DNA of 64,000 bases from Thereva unica (GCA_949987705.1 OX465281.1:162516393-162580392); one strand, 5' to 3'. Positions 32,035 to 44,248 are shown, counted from the first letter of the stretch. Translations and numbers: made by a program. The notes: generated by a model not told the origin, from the sequence alone.

Positions 32035-35025
32035 ATGACAACAGTTCCTGAAGCCATTTCGACGCAGGCGGCGTTACACGAACAATTAACGAATTTCGGG
32101 ACGAACTTGAGGAAATCTCCCAAGGATCGACTACGCCAAACGGGACATATACGAGGTCGCATTCAATGCCTAGATGGTTTGTACGATCAGTTCGTTGAAA
32201 ATGATAGATGGATTCGAAGCTCCACCTCAGCAGAGGAACGGAAGGATCCATACTTTGATGGTACCTTATACAATGAGTTCATGGAGCTTTTCTTTGAATA
32301 TAAAGGAACGCTCAATGACATATTGATCAATTTGGAAACACCTACAATCCCCCGAAAACCGGACATTCAATCAGTTCCCATGGCCACTAGTAACTGCGCA
32401 TCAGCTGACCTCAAACTACCTCACATCACAATCCCAAAATTCACTGGCGACTACTCGAGTTGGTTATCGTTCCATGACATGTTCACATCGGTTGTAGATT
32501 CAAATACGCGGATCCCGGCGGTTCAAAAACTGCATTATCTTAAAACCAGCTTAGCAGGCGACGCTGAAAAACTGGTTCGGCATCTGAACACCACTGCAGA
32601 CAATTATGCAGTAGCCTGGGATCTGCTATGTACCCGATATAATAACACCAAAGCATTAGTGAATAATACTTTGAAATGTCTTCTCTCACAAGCCCACATA
32701 CATTCTGAAGATCCCACTGCTATCCGTCAATTGTTGGATCGCAATAAAGAATGCGTTGCAACCCTACAATCATTAAAGATCAACACTGCGACTTGGGACC
32801 CCCTCCTGAACTATCTGATTGTGGAACGGCTCCCCCGAGAAACCCGACAGCTGTGGGAACAAAGCCAAGGTGCCGCGACCACACTTCCTGGTCATGATAC
32901 ACTATGCGAATTTTTAGAGACACGTTTCCGCGCCCTAGAAGCCTTACCCCCCGTAAGGGCAGTTAAAACGAATACGAAAACTTCCAGGGATCTTGTTCTC
33001 AAACCACATGCATTCCATACTTTACGCTCTGTCTGTCCATGTTGTAAAAGGAATAATCATCAACTCCGGAACTGTTTCAAGTTCGGCAAAATGAGCGCGA
33101 AAGACAAACGTAACTTCCTCAACTCGAAATCCCTTTGCAATAATTGTCTAAGCGAAGGTCACAGTGAGCCCAAGTGTCCGAGCCAAAATGCATGTCGCAT
33201 TTGTCAACAACGACATCATACCTCTCTACATGAAATATATGTTCGCGTATATCCATCCGGAAACGTAGAAAAGGAACCCCTATCGGGTAAAGACGAACCA
33301 AACTCCTCCGCCGAGCGATCAGAAACATGTCAAGTAAAGTCATATCTTATTCGAAAGAACAACAAAGTGCTATTGGCAACCGCCCTGGTAAAGGTGCTCT
33401 CCCAAACGGGCGAACCCCATCTAGTACGGGCACTGGTCGACCCCGGCTCAGAAGCCTCCTTTGTGGCTAGCAAACTAATTCAACGACTACGTTTGAAATG
33501 GACCCGTGCCGCTGCACAGGTTTTCGGGATAGGAAAAAAGGTGACCGCCGAATCTGATTCAGTGGTCAACCTCACTGTACAGCCCCGGCAGGGTGGCATT
33601 TTCCAACTACACGTCACAGCTATTGTCCTTAAATCCGTAACGGACTTTCTGCCTGCACGGGATTTCTGGCTCTCCTCGTGGAAACATTTCAAGGCGCTAT
33701 CCTTAGCCGATCCCACGTTTAACGTGCAGGGCAATATTGACATTGTGTTCGGAGTCGATGTGTATGGCAAAATAATACAACCAGGGTTAATGCCGAGCAT
33801 TTCGGCCTCTCCTGTGGCACAAAACACTTCGTTTGGTTGGATCGTTTTCGGCGAATATAAAGCCTCCATATCTGAACACTCGTCAGAAAGGGAATCCGAA
33901 TCTAACACAATCATTAGCCACTGCTCTCAAATCCGCGAATGTGACCTAATGCGACGTTTTTGGGAATTAGAAGAGGTCAGCATCCCACATCAATTAACGT
34001 CTGATGAACTTCTATGCGAGAAACTCTTCCAGACAACGCATTACCGCACGGCGGAAGGGCGGTACGTAGTGAAATTACCGTTTGCTCCACTCGATGAAAG
34101 AGACCTAAAATTTGGAGATTCTCGACGAACTGCCGTAAAACGACTCCAGACCTTGAAGAGACGTCTCCATGCTGATCCTCTGCTGAGGCAAGAATATCAC
34201 AACTGTTTTGATGAGTATTTGGAAGCTGGTCACATGGAACGCATCAATAAAAGGTCTCCAGCAAAACCTGATGACAATCTTTTCTACCTTCCCCACCATG
34301 CCATCCAGAAAGCTGAAAGCCTCACTACCAAAACAAGGATCGTGTTTGACGCAAGTGCTAAGTCTTCAAACGGGTACTCGTTAAATGATCGCCTACTTCC
34401 AGGCCCCCCTCTACAACGAGACCTATCCCTGCTGCTTTTCGAATGGCGACAACGGAAATTTGCGTTTACAGCGGACATAGCCCGTATGTATCGCCAGGTT
34501 GTTGTTGACCCCAATGATCGCGACTATCAAAGGATCATATGGCATCGAAGTGAGGATGATATCCCGGAGGATTATCGTCTCACAACGGTGACGTTTGGGG
34601 TCTCCAGCGCGCCATTCCTTGCCATTCGGTCGCTTCATCAACTTGCAAAGGATGAAGGAGGCAAATTCCCCCTAGGAGCAAATATCTTAGTGCGAGACTT
34701 CTATGTAGATGACCTCCTCTCCGGAGGAGATACTTTAGAGGAGACAATGGAAGCTCGAAAACAAATCGATGAATTACTAAAATGCGGAAAATTTGAACTT
34801 CGTAAGTGGGCATCAAACCATGCAGAAATAGTAGCCGATCTGTTAGACACGCAACGGACTGCATCACCGACAATTCTCCTCAATAAAGATAACGTTGTAA
34901 AAACATTGGGATTATACTGGACGCCGGGCCCTGATCAGCTGTCATATGCCCTTCAACCCATTTCTTTTCCATCGCCCGCCCGTCACAAAGCGAACAATAC
35001 TCTCTATTATCGCGAGAATATTTGA
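32035..35025 (+). pseudogene. BEL3 Gag-protease-reverse transcriptase
   Basis: I choose ATG 32035 (MTTVPEAISTQAALHEQL) because the frame upstream to 31906 has no ATG, crosses the predicted acceptor and looks non-coding. Gag: RGRIQCLDGLYDQF, then the DUF1759-like core LPHITIPKFTGDYSSWLSFH. Zinc knuckles: CPCCKRNNHQLRNC, CNNCLSEGHSEPKC and CRICQQRHHTSLH. Protease: ALVDPGSEASFVASK. Reverse transcriptase: TRIVFDASAKSSNGYSLND, FTADIARMYRQVVVDP, VTFGVSSAPFLAIRSL and RDFYVDDLLSGGDT (YVDD). The frame is lost near 34980 in a C-rich stretch and runs on to a stop at 35025. RNase H and integrase continue in the next frame. Confidence 0.92.
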
Positions 35026-36568
35026 CCCACTAGGACTTCTATCCCCTCACGTACTATCCGCGAAGATTCTATTGCAAGGGCTTTGGCACCGAGGACTGAA
35101 TTGGGATGAAGAGGTCCCCAATGACCTCTCCACGAAATGGACGGAATTTCTACAATTATTACCAACGCTAAAGAACGTCTCAATTCCTCGGTTTTTGGAG
35201 ACTGACCCTACTAGTGTCGTACAAATTCATGGGTTTTGCGATGCCTCCTCAAGCGCGTATGGAGCTGCCCTATACCTCCGTTCTAAGAAAAACGGTGTTG
35301 TAACAATCCACCTCATTACTGCGAAAAGTAAAGTCGCTCCTCTGAAATTAATTACCCTGCCGAGGCTAGAACTTTGCGGCGCGGTGCTTCTTTCCCGCCT
35401 TATAAAACGATTCTTACCTTCAGTAGCTCAGAAAGACGCCACAGTGCATGCATGGACCGATTCAACCATAGTCTTGTCCTGGCTCCGTCGTCATCCCACT
35501 AGTTTCAAAACTTTCGTGAGCAACCGGGTTGCGGAAATCATAAGCAACGTAGGTCCAATTCCATGGAGACATGTACCTACTAACGATAACCCCGCCGATT
35601 ACGCTTCGAGAGGCATGTGTTCCATCAAATCCTTCGATGAAAGCTTGTGGTGGCATGGGCCCTCCTGGCTGACCGAATCGAGTAATCACTGGCCAAACCA
35701 GGTGGAGGTGATAGTTCCAGAAGCCTCAGTATTGGAACTTAAACCAGTGAAGGCCCTGCTGGCGATGGATACTGACCAAGATTCGTTCCAACTCCTTCAA
35801 AAATATTCAACTCTCTCACTCCTGTTACGAATAACAGCCCTGTGCAAACTGTTTATCAGGCAATGTCGGACTAAAGGCAAGTCGCGAACGTTTCCATTCA
35901 TCACCGTCGCTCAACTCAAGGAAGCCCAAGCATTCTGGATGCTACACGAGCAACGGAAATATTTTGCCGACGAGCTAAACCGCTTATCACGGGGCAAACC
36001 CCTATCCCCATCCAGCAAACTCGTCGGACTACATCCCTTCCTTGAAGACGGCGGACTAATGCGAGTAAGTGGACGATTGGTCAACACTGACCTCCCGTAC
36101 GACGAAAGACACCCGATCATCTTGCCTTCTGAGAGTCACTTTACACATCTACTTATAAAGAACGCTCACCTCCTGTGTTTGCATGGAGGCCTCACTCTCA
36201 CATTGTCAGTATTGCGCAAAAATGTATGGATCATCAATGCCCGCAGAACAGTTAAAAAATTTATTCATCAATGCCTTCCATGCTTTAAGAACGCCTGTAA
36301 GGTTCAGGAACAATTAATGGGCGATCTGCCGTCCACTCGAGTCAAAGCGAGTCGTCCTTTCACTAAAGTCGGAGTAGATTACGCCGGACCCTTTAATCTA
36401 CGTTTGTCGCACTCACGGGGATGCCGGACCTACAAAGGCTACATCGCCATTTTCGTGTGCCTTTGCACGAAAGCGATCCATATCGAAGCAGTAAGTGATC
36501 TTACGACACATGCATTCATCGCTGCCTTCAAGCGTTTTATCGCCCGCCGAGGTATGTGCCGCGACGTA
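34946..36568 (+). pseudogene. BEL3 RNase H and integrase, N-terminal part
   Basis: The genuine reading starts near 34985, at TKRTILSIIARIFDPLGLLSP. RNase H: IHGFCDASSSAYGAALY, ITLPRLELCGAVLLSRL, AWTDSTIVLSWL and NPADYASRG. Integrase: zinc finger HLLCLHGG with CLPC, then the core's first Asp in KVGVDYAGPFN, and CTKAIHIEAVSDLTTHAF. It is interrupted after RRGMCRDV by the TA-flanked element at 36569. Coding resumes at 37737 in the correct frame. Confidence 0.92.
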
Positions 36569-37736
36569 GGGTAAACTTGCTTAAATCGTACCCCTTAAGA
36601 GAAAATTGCTATTATAGTAATAATACAAGCAAACAAATAATAACATTGCTGTAAACAAAAGTTTGTTTATTCCCCTAAAATAATTTATAACACAAAATAA
36701 CAAAAATAATCATCTTCTTGAGAAAAAATAACAAAATAAAATAAATTCAAAAGTACGATTTAAGATTACATTATCTTAATTCGTACCTGAATATTCCTTA
36801 ATCGTACTTTACGAGATCGTTTTGCAATTGTCACAACAATAATAGTAAATGGTACTATCTGCGCCTGCGCAAAGCACATGTACCCATTTGGAGCATTCAT
36901 TGCACTGTATCATGTCCTCTGACCGATCTTCATTACATAAAAGACATAGCCATGTTTCAGTCTCTTTAGGCTGTTTTTTTATTTTTCCTGAAACGCTCTT
37001 ATTTTCCTTGTTCTTCCTCCCAAGTTTTTTAGCCTTACTCTCTGGCAATTTATTTTTTGGAACTTTTTTTTTTTCAAATTCGTTTTTGTATGGACTTCCC
37101 GTTAATACACATGCTGATGTTGTCGTAGTGGTTTTAGAACTAACAATTTTTCTCATCGGTGAAATTGATTGTAATGCTGATCTAATCGACCATGTGTTAG
37201 GTAATAACATATCAGATAAAACCTTTATACGAGGTTCAGCAGAAGTCTGTCTGCCATTTTACTGGAAATAAAGAATATACTATAAAATTGTATCACCACT
37301 TAATCAAAATTCCCATTTACCTTTAATCGTACCGGTACGAATTAGAACAATGCTATGAGTACGAATTGGGCAAACATAACACTAAAATTGTAAATCGTCC
37401 GCGTAAATAAATGACGCAGGCGAGAATAACAAAGTTGACACAAAAAAGGCAGAAATTAATATGTATTTACACTATGCTGCGAGCCAAAACGAATACCAAA
37501 TAGTTATGGAACTATGAGCTTATGAAATGGGATAAAAAAATACTGAAATTGTCAATAAAAACTTACTTTTTGTATAATTTTGTAAGGAGCAGCCTCACAG
37601 TGTTCTGCTTCTTTTCGTGCAAGATGGCGGACTAAAGTTTACGTTTTGTGCTGCTTGAAGCGCTGTGGAAGCCTTAGGGTGGGAGAAACGCATCAGGTAC
37701 GTTTTAGGAACAGGTACGATTTAAGCAAGTTTACCC
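36569..37736. mobile_element. Pogo/Tigger-like non-autonomous DNA transposon in BEL3 integrase
   Basis: 1168 bp with terminal inverted repeats of at least 24 bp starting GGGTAAACTTGCTTAAATCG. The target TA is duplicated at 36567-36568 and 37737-37738. Removal restores the BEL3 integrase frame across RDV-YSDCG, so the edges are exact. CGTAC-centred motifs recur beneath both ends (near 36586, 36749, 36783, 36801, 37327, 37364, 37697, 37712). TA targeting and the zinc-finger frame inside fit the Tc1/mariner pogo group. Confidence 0.85.
36809..37210 (-). pseudogene. PHD/zinc-finger C-terminal remnant of a pogo-like transposase
   Basis: 133 residues. A Lys-rich linker (about residues 44-88) leads to a C-terminal treble-clef module: CLLCNEDRSEDMIQCNEC, then WVHVLCAG, then YYYCCDNC. 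This Cys4-His-Cys3 spacing resembles PHD fingers at the C-termini of some insect pogo/Tigger transposases. The DDE catalytic core is absent. It is either a deletion derivative of a larger element or a captured host PHD exon. Confidence 0.65.
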
Positions 37737-37738
37737 TA

Positions 37739-38470
37739 TATTCTGATTGTGGGACTACATTCGTCGGAGCTAGCAATAAGCTTGAGAAAGATCTCCAGCA
37801 GATCATAAAGCAAGCTAATCATCAAGCAGCGCTCACTTTCAATAATCAAGGCATTCGATGGCACTTCATTCCGCCCGCTTCCCCCCACTTTGGTGGCTTA
37901 TGGGAAGCCGGGGTGAAGTCCATCAAGCATCACCTGAAACGAGTAGCTGGTAATGTACCCCTCAGCTTCGAAGAGTTCAGTACAGTGCTGGCCCAAATAG
38001 AGGCGTGCTTAAACTCGCGCCCGTTATGTCCTCTAACAGACGACATTAATGACACCCGAGTCTTGACCCCCGGGCACTTTTTAACTGGGGACGCTCTATT
38101 AGCTCCTCCCGAAGAGGACTTTTCCAATTGCAAGCTTAATTCACTTGGTAGGTGGAACTTAGTCCAAAAGGTGAAGCAAGACTTTTGGCAAGCGTGGACC
38201 GGCGAGTATTTAACGAGACTTCAGCAGCGGCCAAAATGGTCAAGAGTATCCAAAAATGTCAAACTGGGTGACCTAGTCCTAATCAAATCCGAAAACCTTC
38301 CCTCCAACCAGTGGCCACTAGGAAGGATCACACAAGTTCATCCAGGACGGGATAACCTCATTCGCGTTGTGACTATTAAGACTAAGACTGGCGAATTCAA
38401 ACGCCCCATAACTAAGATCTGTTTGCTTCCAATCGAAAACGCCTGTAAACACTATAGAAAACGAATCTAA
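37739..38470 (+). pseudogene. BEL3 integrase, C-terminal part
   Basis: Resumes the integrase after the pogo-like insertion. The second catalytic Asp is in YSDCGTTFVGASN and the catalytic Glu in FGGLWEAGVKSIKHHL. ALTDDIN-like spacing and LTPGHFLTGDALL follow, then the BEL-specific C-terminal module (DUF5641-like): LGRWNLVQKVKQDFWQAW and NQWPLGRITQVHPG. It stops at 38468-38470. The frame upstream of 37737 (from 37646) is transposon sequence. No env follows. Confidence 0.92.
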
Positions 38471-39686
38471 ACATTTTTCTTTGGATTGGAGGAAAATCTA
38501 ATGTGATGTACTTTGCACAACAGAATTAGGTGTATTATTTTAATTTTACTTAAACATACATGTCTTATTGTTAAAAATTCGGCTTACCGCACCCTAGTTT
38601 GGCCATGGAGATTCATAAGTATCACACTGACCAACGCTATATATAATTAATCTTGGAAAGTTTTTGTTAAAGGCTTATGTAGGTTTTAAGTTGTGAGACT
38701 GCGTAATCTTAAACTTAACAAAGTATTTAACAAACACTACAATATAATCATCACAGCTAAAAAAAAGGAAATCAAATGTAAACAATAAAATTCTTTGATT
38801 CTTCACCCACGTCATGGTATATTTCTTTATTCAATATGAACAATAGTTTTTGAGCAGCAAATAAAAACTATATGATATAATTTCGTTATCATCGGTTTTT
38901 GTTCTGGAAGCAAATTTAGAGACGTATTCATGTCAAAAACTTGTTTCATATGAAGCAAAATCCCCGAAGGAAATTAAAAAAAATTATTATGACGAAAAAA
39001 AAAGCACCGCGAGCCGAAGGATCGAACTCGCAGCCCCACAGACGAGGGACTTTCCCTAGCCCTTTATAGTCCATGGAAATGGTACTTTAACATTGCAAAA
39101 ATGCAGGACAAGGTTTTATTTTTGGGATGTGTAGGGGGGTCAGGGTGAGCTTAAGTTTGAGTTTTCGGGATTCTAACCCCCCCCCCCCCATTTGGCCACC
39201 ATCTTAGAAAACGGAAGCAAATGGTTTTTCCCCTATATCTCCGAAACGGCACATCTTACTTTTTGTTTAGAATTAAATTTTGTGGTAAAATGAATAATTA
39301 AGAAGTTATAAGCCTTAGAACACAAAAATTAGTCACAATATTTTCTTTAAAGGCTCTTTTTTGTTGTTTAAATCTTCTGGTTGTAATTTCCAGACCATTT
39401 TCTCATTTTTTGGTCTTTTGACCAAGAGCTACATTTTGAGATATGGCCCAAGGCTGTAGCGGCAGTACTTTCAGAGATGAAAGTAGGCTTCAGACGGACA
39501 GACGGACAGAACCTCTGTATAAGATTTTTTTTTTTTGAAAAAGCTAAAACGGAACGTGAGATTAGTGACGAGTTCTGACTTAACTTTCATCCGTAGCGGG
39601 CGAGTGGCGAGTTCCGTTTTAAAATAAATAATAATAATAATAAATGATTTATAATGAAAACGTTTCGATAGAACTATATTAATTAT
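38471..39686. other. Unassigned region with a possible tRNA-like B-box
   Basis: No gene is recognised. 39005-39070 read on the minus strand contains CGAGTTCGATCC, a B-box-like motif, so a decayed tRNA-derived SINE is possible. Homopolymers (C run at about 39176, T run at about 39525) and an (AAT)n stretch near 39630 are present. Confidence 0.35.
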
Positions 39687-40428
39687 CAGCGCCGTAACTA
39701 GGCATGTGGAGGCGGTGCGGCGCACCAGGGCCCCCGGCCCTGAGGGACCCCCGAAGATTTTTTTTTAGAATTCGTTTTAAAGTATGAGCTAGAAAAGATC
39801 TTCGATAACGTTTTTATAACATTGTATAAAATTGGATCTACTTTTTTATGGAAAGGGCCCCTGGGAATCTTTTTTTTTTCTAGAACGCTCTTATTAGTAT
39901 CTAATAGAAAATGTTTTCGAGAACCCTTTTTTTAATGAACGCTGCTTTGTTAGAGAGCTTATGATTTTATTATTTACATGCATTAAGTAGCGATTTCATG
40001 GGATGAGCGCCAGGCATTGGGCGTAAAGTTTTTTACAATGCAACAGACAAGTGCAGAAATATATCTTTCTCTTTCTGTTTCGTAAAAACCAGTACAAACT
40101 TGACGCTCGACGCTTGACGCCCCTATGAATAAGACCTTTAAGTAGAGATTTCATGGGAGCGTTAAGCGTCGAGCGTTAAGTTTTTGCAATGCAACAGACA
40201 GAGAAAGAAATATAGTCGCTCTCTTTCTGTTGCATTGAAAACACTTGACGCTCAACGATTGACGCCCACATGAAATTTCACCTTTAGGCACAACGCTCTT
40301 TTGTTTTAAACTTCTCGTGCTCTCGCGATGTACGAGCGAACGAAATCACATTTTTTTTAGAAATTCATTTTCAAGGGCCCCTTACGAAATCTTGCACAAG
40401 GGCCCCCGGGACCCTCGCTACGGCGCTG
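39687..40428. mobile_element. hAT-like MITE, 742 bp
   Basis: Starts CAGCGCCGTAAC and ends with its inverse GCTACGGCGCTG. An 8-bp duplication TTAATTAT sits at 39679-39686 and 40429-40436. GC-rich GGGCCCCCGG blocks recur inside each end. No transposase frame. It contains two palindromic foldback segments (about 39996-40133 and 40148-40285) sharing GCAATGCAACAGACA, inverted TGACGCTC arms and ATG-flanked ends. Confidence 0.85.
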
Positions 40429-40837
40429 TTAATTATTATTATAAATATATAATATGCTTCAGATATTGTGAGTGAAATATTGTGAACTGAGAAATTTTTT
40501 TAAACAGAGTGATATAATAAATGTGAGTTTGGTTAAAGCGGATGAGAAATAGGCAAAAATAATACAAGATCACGGTTAGTAGTGATTAGAATTTATGAGT
40601 TTGATATGCGATGGTGTATTAATAATTAAAAATGAAAGTCGAACGTGAGATACAGTAGTGTAATGAGAAAAAAAAATAATAATAAATCAAATAATGAAGG
40701 GCTATCAAAAATTATATTTCTATATTTAACATTCAATTATAAACAAAATATTATTATTAAAAAAAAAAAAAAACTCAGACGAAAAAGTGATTAAAATATT
40801 ATATCGGAGTAGAAACCGTTAGCATTTAATAAATCCG
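40429..40837. other. AT-rich spacer
   Basis: No gene, repeat or terminus is recognised. Several A runs are present. Confidence 0.5.
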
Positions 40838-41312
40838 AACAAAAAAAACATTAAAAATGTGAATTAGAAGTTCGTGGGCACGGAAGTTATTTATTGGGAC
40901 AGTTTAAAACACACTTATAACAAAAAAGTGATATGGATTAGTCAAGATGAATCGTTCATAGCACGAAATAATTAAACACGTGCATTTACGAACGAATTCA
41001 TTGTGGCTCAGTCTATAGTGTTTCTAATAAAATTTGTTACATTTCGAAGGACAGCTAAGATTCATGCCATACAAGAAATTCTCCAGCCAAATTTTTCGCG
41101 GTTAATAATACTTTATTGAGTTTTAAAAAAAATTGGCAGTTGTAAAATTCCTTTGAGTTCGTCCGTAGATGCACGTATTTAATTATTTCATGCTATTAAC
41201 GATTCATCTTGACTAATCCATATCACTTTTTTTGTCATAAGTTTGTTTTAAACTGTCCCGATAAATAACTTCCGTGCTCACGAACTTCTTATTCACATTT
41301 TTAATGTTTTTT
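40838..41312. repeat. Large inverted repeat with ~155-bp arms
   Basis: The left arm, about 40838-41000, reads AAAAAACATTAAAAATGTGA, then AAGTTCGTGGGCACGGAAGT, then GATTAGTCAAGATGAATCG. The right arm, about 41160-41312, is its reverse complement with roughly 10% differences. The loop is ~160 bp. The transcript would form a long hairpin. Confidence 0.85.
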
Positions 41313-41374
41313 TGGTGAGATACCACTCTTTTTTGTTTTAATACATTCTAAAATAAAAAATGGTATTCTACTTG

Positions 41375-42838
41375 AGATACCTTTTCATTTGATACCTTTG
41401 TTGAGGGGGTGTTGAAGAAAATGGTAATGCGTCCTCTTGAGGTGGCCGCCGTGGATCTAACGGTATATTGAGTATACTATATAGCTTATTGTCTTCTACT
41501 TATTATACCCTTTCATTTGATACCTATGTCGAGGGGGTGGTGAAGAAAAGGGTAATGCGTCCTCTTGAGATAGCAGCGTTGGATCCAACTATTTATAGAG
41601 TATACTATCCTGCTTATTGTATTCTACTTATCCTACCCTTTCATTTGATACCCAAGTCGAGGGAGTTGTGAGGAAAATGGTAATACGCCCTCTTGAGATG
41701 ACTGCCGTGGGTCTAACCATATATTGAGTATACTATATCGCTTATGGTATTTCTACTTGTTATGCACTTTCAATTGATACCCATGTCGAAGGGGTGGCGA
41801 ACAAATGGTAATCTGCCCCTTGAGACGGCCGCCATAGATTTTACGACTTAGCTTATGGTATTCTACTTATTATACCCTTTCATTTGATACCTATGTCGAG
41901 GGGATGGTGAAGAAAATGGTAATGCGTCCTCTTGCGATTGCCCCAGTGGATATAACTATTTGTTGAGTATACTATGTTGCTTTTTTTTTATGTGAAAGAC
42001 TAGAGTCTCAGGAAAAGCCCTTTATACTGTTGACAATCTATTTTCTTCGTATAGAGTGCAATGTCGAACAGCAGCTCTAGTCGGGGAGGAAGGAACCGCC
42101 ACAACCTTCCCGCGATATTTTCAGTCCACCTACTCCCAATCATTACTATCGCGACTCTGACATCGGGGCATCGAGAAGCAACTCGCTGGAGTGTTATGCC
42201 TCCTAAAACGAGTTGAATCTCTTCAACCAACCGATGACATGCGCTTCCGGGGGAGCGGGGAAGGGCTAAGGAAGGCTATGACAGAAGGAATCAGGAATGC
42301 AAAGAGGGAAGAAGAAAGAAGGAAAGTTATGTAGGCGGGAAATTGAGAAAGGCTAGGACCGTGGCACCGCCGGGAATCGAACCCGGGACCTCTGGGGATA
42401 GTAGTCAGGCGCCTTACATCTAGACCACCGAGGCTTATTGTATTCTACTTATCATACTCTTTCATTTGATACCCAAGTCAAGGGGGCTGTGCAGAAAATG
42501 ATAATCCGCGCCCTTGAGATGGCCGCCATGGATCTAACCATATATTGAGCATACTATATCGCTTATGGTATTGTTCATATGATACCCTTTCAATTGATAC
42601 CCATGTCGAGGGGGTGGTGAAGAAATGGTAATCCGCCCTCTTGAGACGTTCGCCATGGATTTTACGACATAGCTTATTGTATTCTACGTATTCTACCTTT
42701 TCATTTGATACCCATGTCGAAGGGGTTGTGAAGAAAATGGTAATTCGCCCTCTTGAGATGACTGCCATGGATCTAACCATATATTGTGTATACTATACCG
42801 CCTATGGTATTCTACTTGTGATACCCTTTGAACATTTT
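41375..42838. repeat. ~125-bp tandem array
   Basis: About nine units marked by TTTCATTTGATACC, GTCGAGGGGGTGGTGAAGAA, a TGGTAAT.CG.CCTCTTGAGA block and TATTGAGTATACTAT. Identity varies and some units are partial. The array is interrupted by the SINE at 41981-42434 and abuts the gypsy fragment at about 42838. Confidence 0.85.
41981..42434 (-). mobile_element. tRNA-derived SINE
   Basis: The minus strand begins with a tRNA-like head (42433 down to 42362): GGTGGTCTAGATG as A-box region and GGTTCGATTCC (42373-42383) as exact B box. About 380 bp of unrelated body follows, ending in an A-run (T run at 41981-41989). The head lacks good acceptor and anticodon pairing, so it is not a functional tRNA. 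GCTT is repeated at both edges, but the duplication is short. Confidence 0.75.
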
Positions 42839-43690
42839 GAACTGACTGTCGGGGCTGTGTCGCCGACAGACCTTTCATGTGTGTGCGAAGACGTGTTAGG
42901 AATTCTGAGTGCTATTGGGTTGTGATCCGTTGGGATGGAAATTGAATTGGGAAGCCTCAGATTCTGTCCATAGACAAGCTCTGCTGGTGAGCATTGTAAA
43001 TCGGTTTTAATTGCAGAGCGAATACCTAATAAAACAAAGAGCAAATCTTCACTCCAATGAGTAGTGTTGTCCCGTGCCATTAAGGCCGCTTTTAGTTGTC
43101 TTTGGAAACGCTCTACCATCCCATTTGCTTGCGGTTGGTAGGCGGTAGTACGTATTCTATGTGTACCTAGAAGTCTTGTGACTTCATTGAATAATTTTGA
43201 ATCAAATTGCGACCCTTGATCTGTTGTAAGTTCAATTGGGGCGCCAAATCTAGCGACATACTCGATGACAAAATGTTTCGCCACCGTAGTAGCAGAGATG
43301 TCTCGCATTGGATATGCCTCCGGCCATCTCGTAAATCGGTCTACGATTGTTAGGATATATGAATATCCTCGAGATTGGCGCAATGGTCCAACAATGTCCA
43401 TATGGATATGTTCGAATCTATTATTCGGTAATTTAAAAGCTTCATGTGGAGATTTGGTGTGTCTCGAAACTTTAGATTTTTGGCAGCCTATGCAGGATCT
43501 AGACCAGTTGTTACAGTCTTTGTTGATCGCTGGCCAAAAATATTTCTTAGTGATAGCTCTTATGGCTCGTATGCCTGGATGCAACAAGCTATGTTCAGCA
43601 TTGAATGCTAATTTTCTTAATGATGAAGGTATATATGGGCGTAATGTACCCGTGCTAATCTCACACCAAACTTCATGAGTTGTGAAAAGA
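42802..43690 (-). pseudogene. Gypsy-2 integrase
   Basis: The frame from about 43690 includes the zinc-finger region (FNAEHSLLHPGIRAI, CIGCQKSK). The catalytic core has HIHMDIVGPLRQSRG (first Asp), ELTTDQGSQFDSKLF (second Asp) and NGMVERFQRQLKAAL (Glu). SPAELVYGQNLRLPN precedes the C-terminus. The last ~12 residues fall in the neighbouring tandem array. Confidence 0.9.
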
Positions 43691-43759
43691 ATTGGTGTGA
43701 GTATTAGTTTTACCTTCGAGCTACTACTGGGATGCTCTTGGAGTCGTTGTAACTATTTG

Positions 43760-44248
43760 TCACCTTTCTTGTGCTTTCGCCAGATGTGGCAAATCGATGG
43801 TGATTGTGTCAGCGTTGTCGGCCGCTAATGAGCGAGATAAATAATCTGCGACAACGTTTTGTTTCCCAGAGACATGTCTGATGGCTGTTGTGAACTGGGA
43901 AATTACGCTCAGGTGTCTTGTTTGGCGGGGAGATCTTTCGGTTTTTGTGTGAAGGGCGTGTATCAAATTTCTTCCTTCAACAAAGTACCGAAAATGTTTT
44001 ATTGCTGCAAAGATTGCGAGTAGTTCGCGATCAAATGCAGAATAATTTCGTTCAGCAGATGATTGCTTCTTAGAAAAGAAAGCTAATGGTTGCCATCTGT
44101 GACCGTTAAATTGTTCCAGCACAGCTCCGATAGCAAAGTGGGAAGCATCAGTTGTGACGCTATATTTAGCATCCTCAGCATCAGCATTACTGCTGCAGCT
44201 ATTGCGGCTTTCACGTCGAGGAATGCTTGTTGGCATTCTGCGGGCCAA
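43760..44248 (-). pseudogene. Gypsy-2 RNase H
   Basis: RNase H motifs: YSVTTDASHFAIGAVLEQ, LAFFSKKQSSAERNYSAFDR, ELLAIFAAIKHFRYF and VVADYLSRSL. The first ~30 residues are out of frame. A small deletion or frameshift joins it to the reverse transcriptase frame near 44180. Confidence 0.85.

Larger units (their letters stand above)
28969..38470 (+). mobile_element. BEL3: BEL/Pao element with tandem-repeat leader, 3' LTR not found
   Basis: Order: candidate 5' LTR, tRNA-Tyr-like primer site, splice donor, eight 218-bp repeats, gag-pol, and a pogo-like insertion inside integrase. The frame extends to the C-terminal integrase module at 38470. I found no copy of the 28969-29645 sequence downstream, so the 3' LTR is missing or truncated. 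Inactivating lesions are one frameshift near 34980 and the insertion at 36569-37736. Confidence 0.88.

Noticed and set aside
37646..37738. N-terminal ~30 residues of the 37646-38470 frame
   Set aside because: They are encoded by the inserted pogo-like element; integrase sequence begins at the TA duplication.
42362..42433. Functional tRNA gene
   Set aside because: Acceptor and anticodon stems do not pair well, and it is joined to a SINE body with an A-tail.
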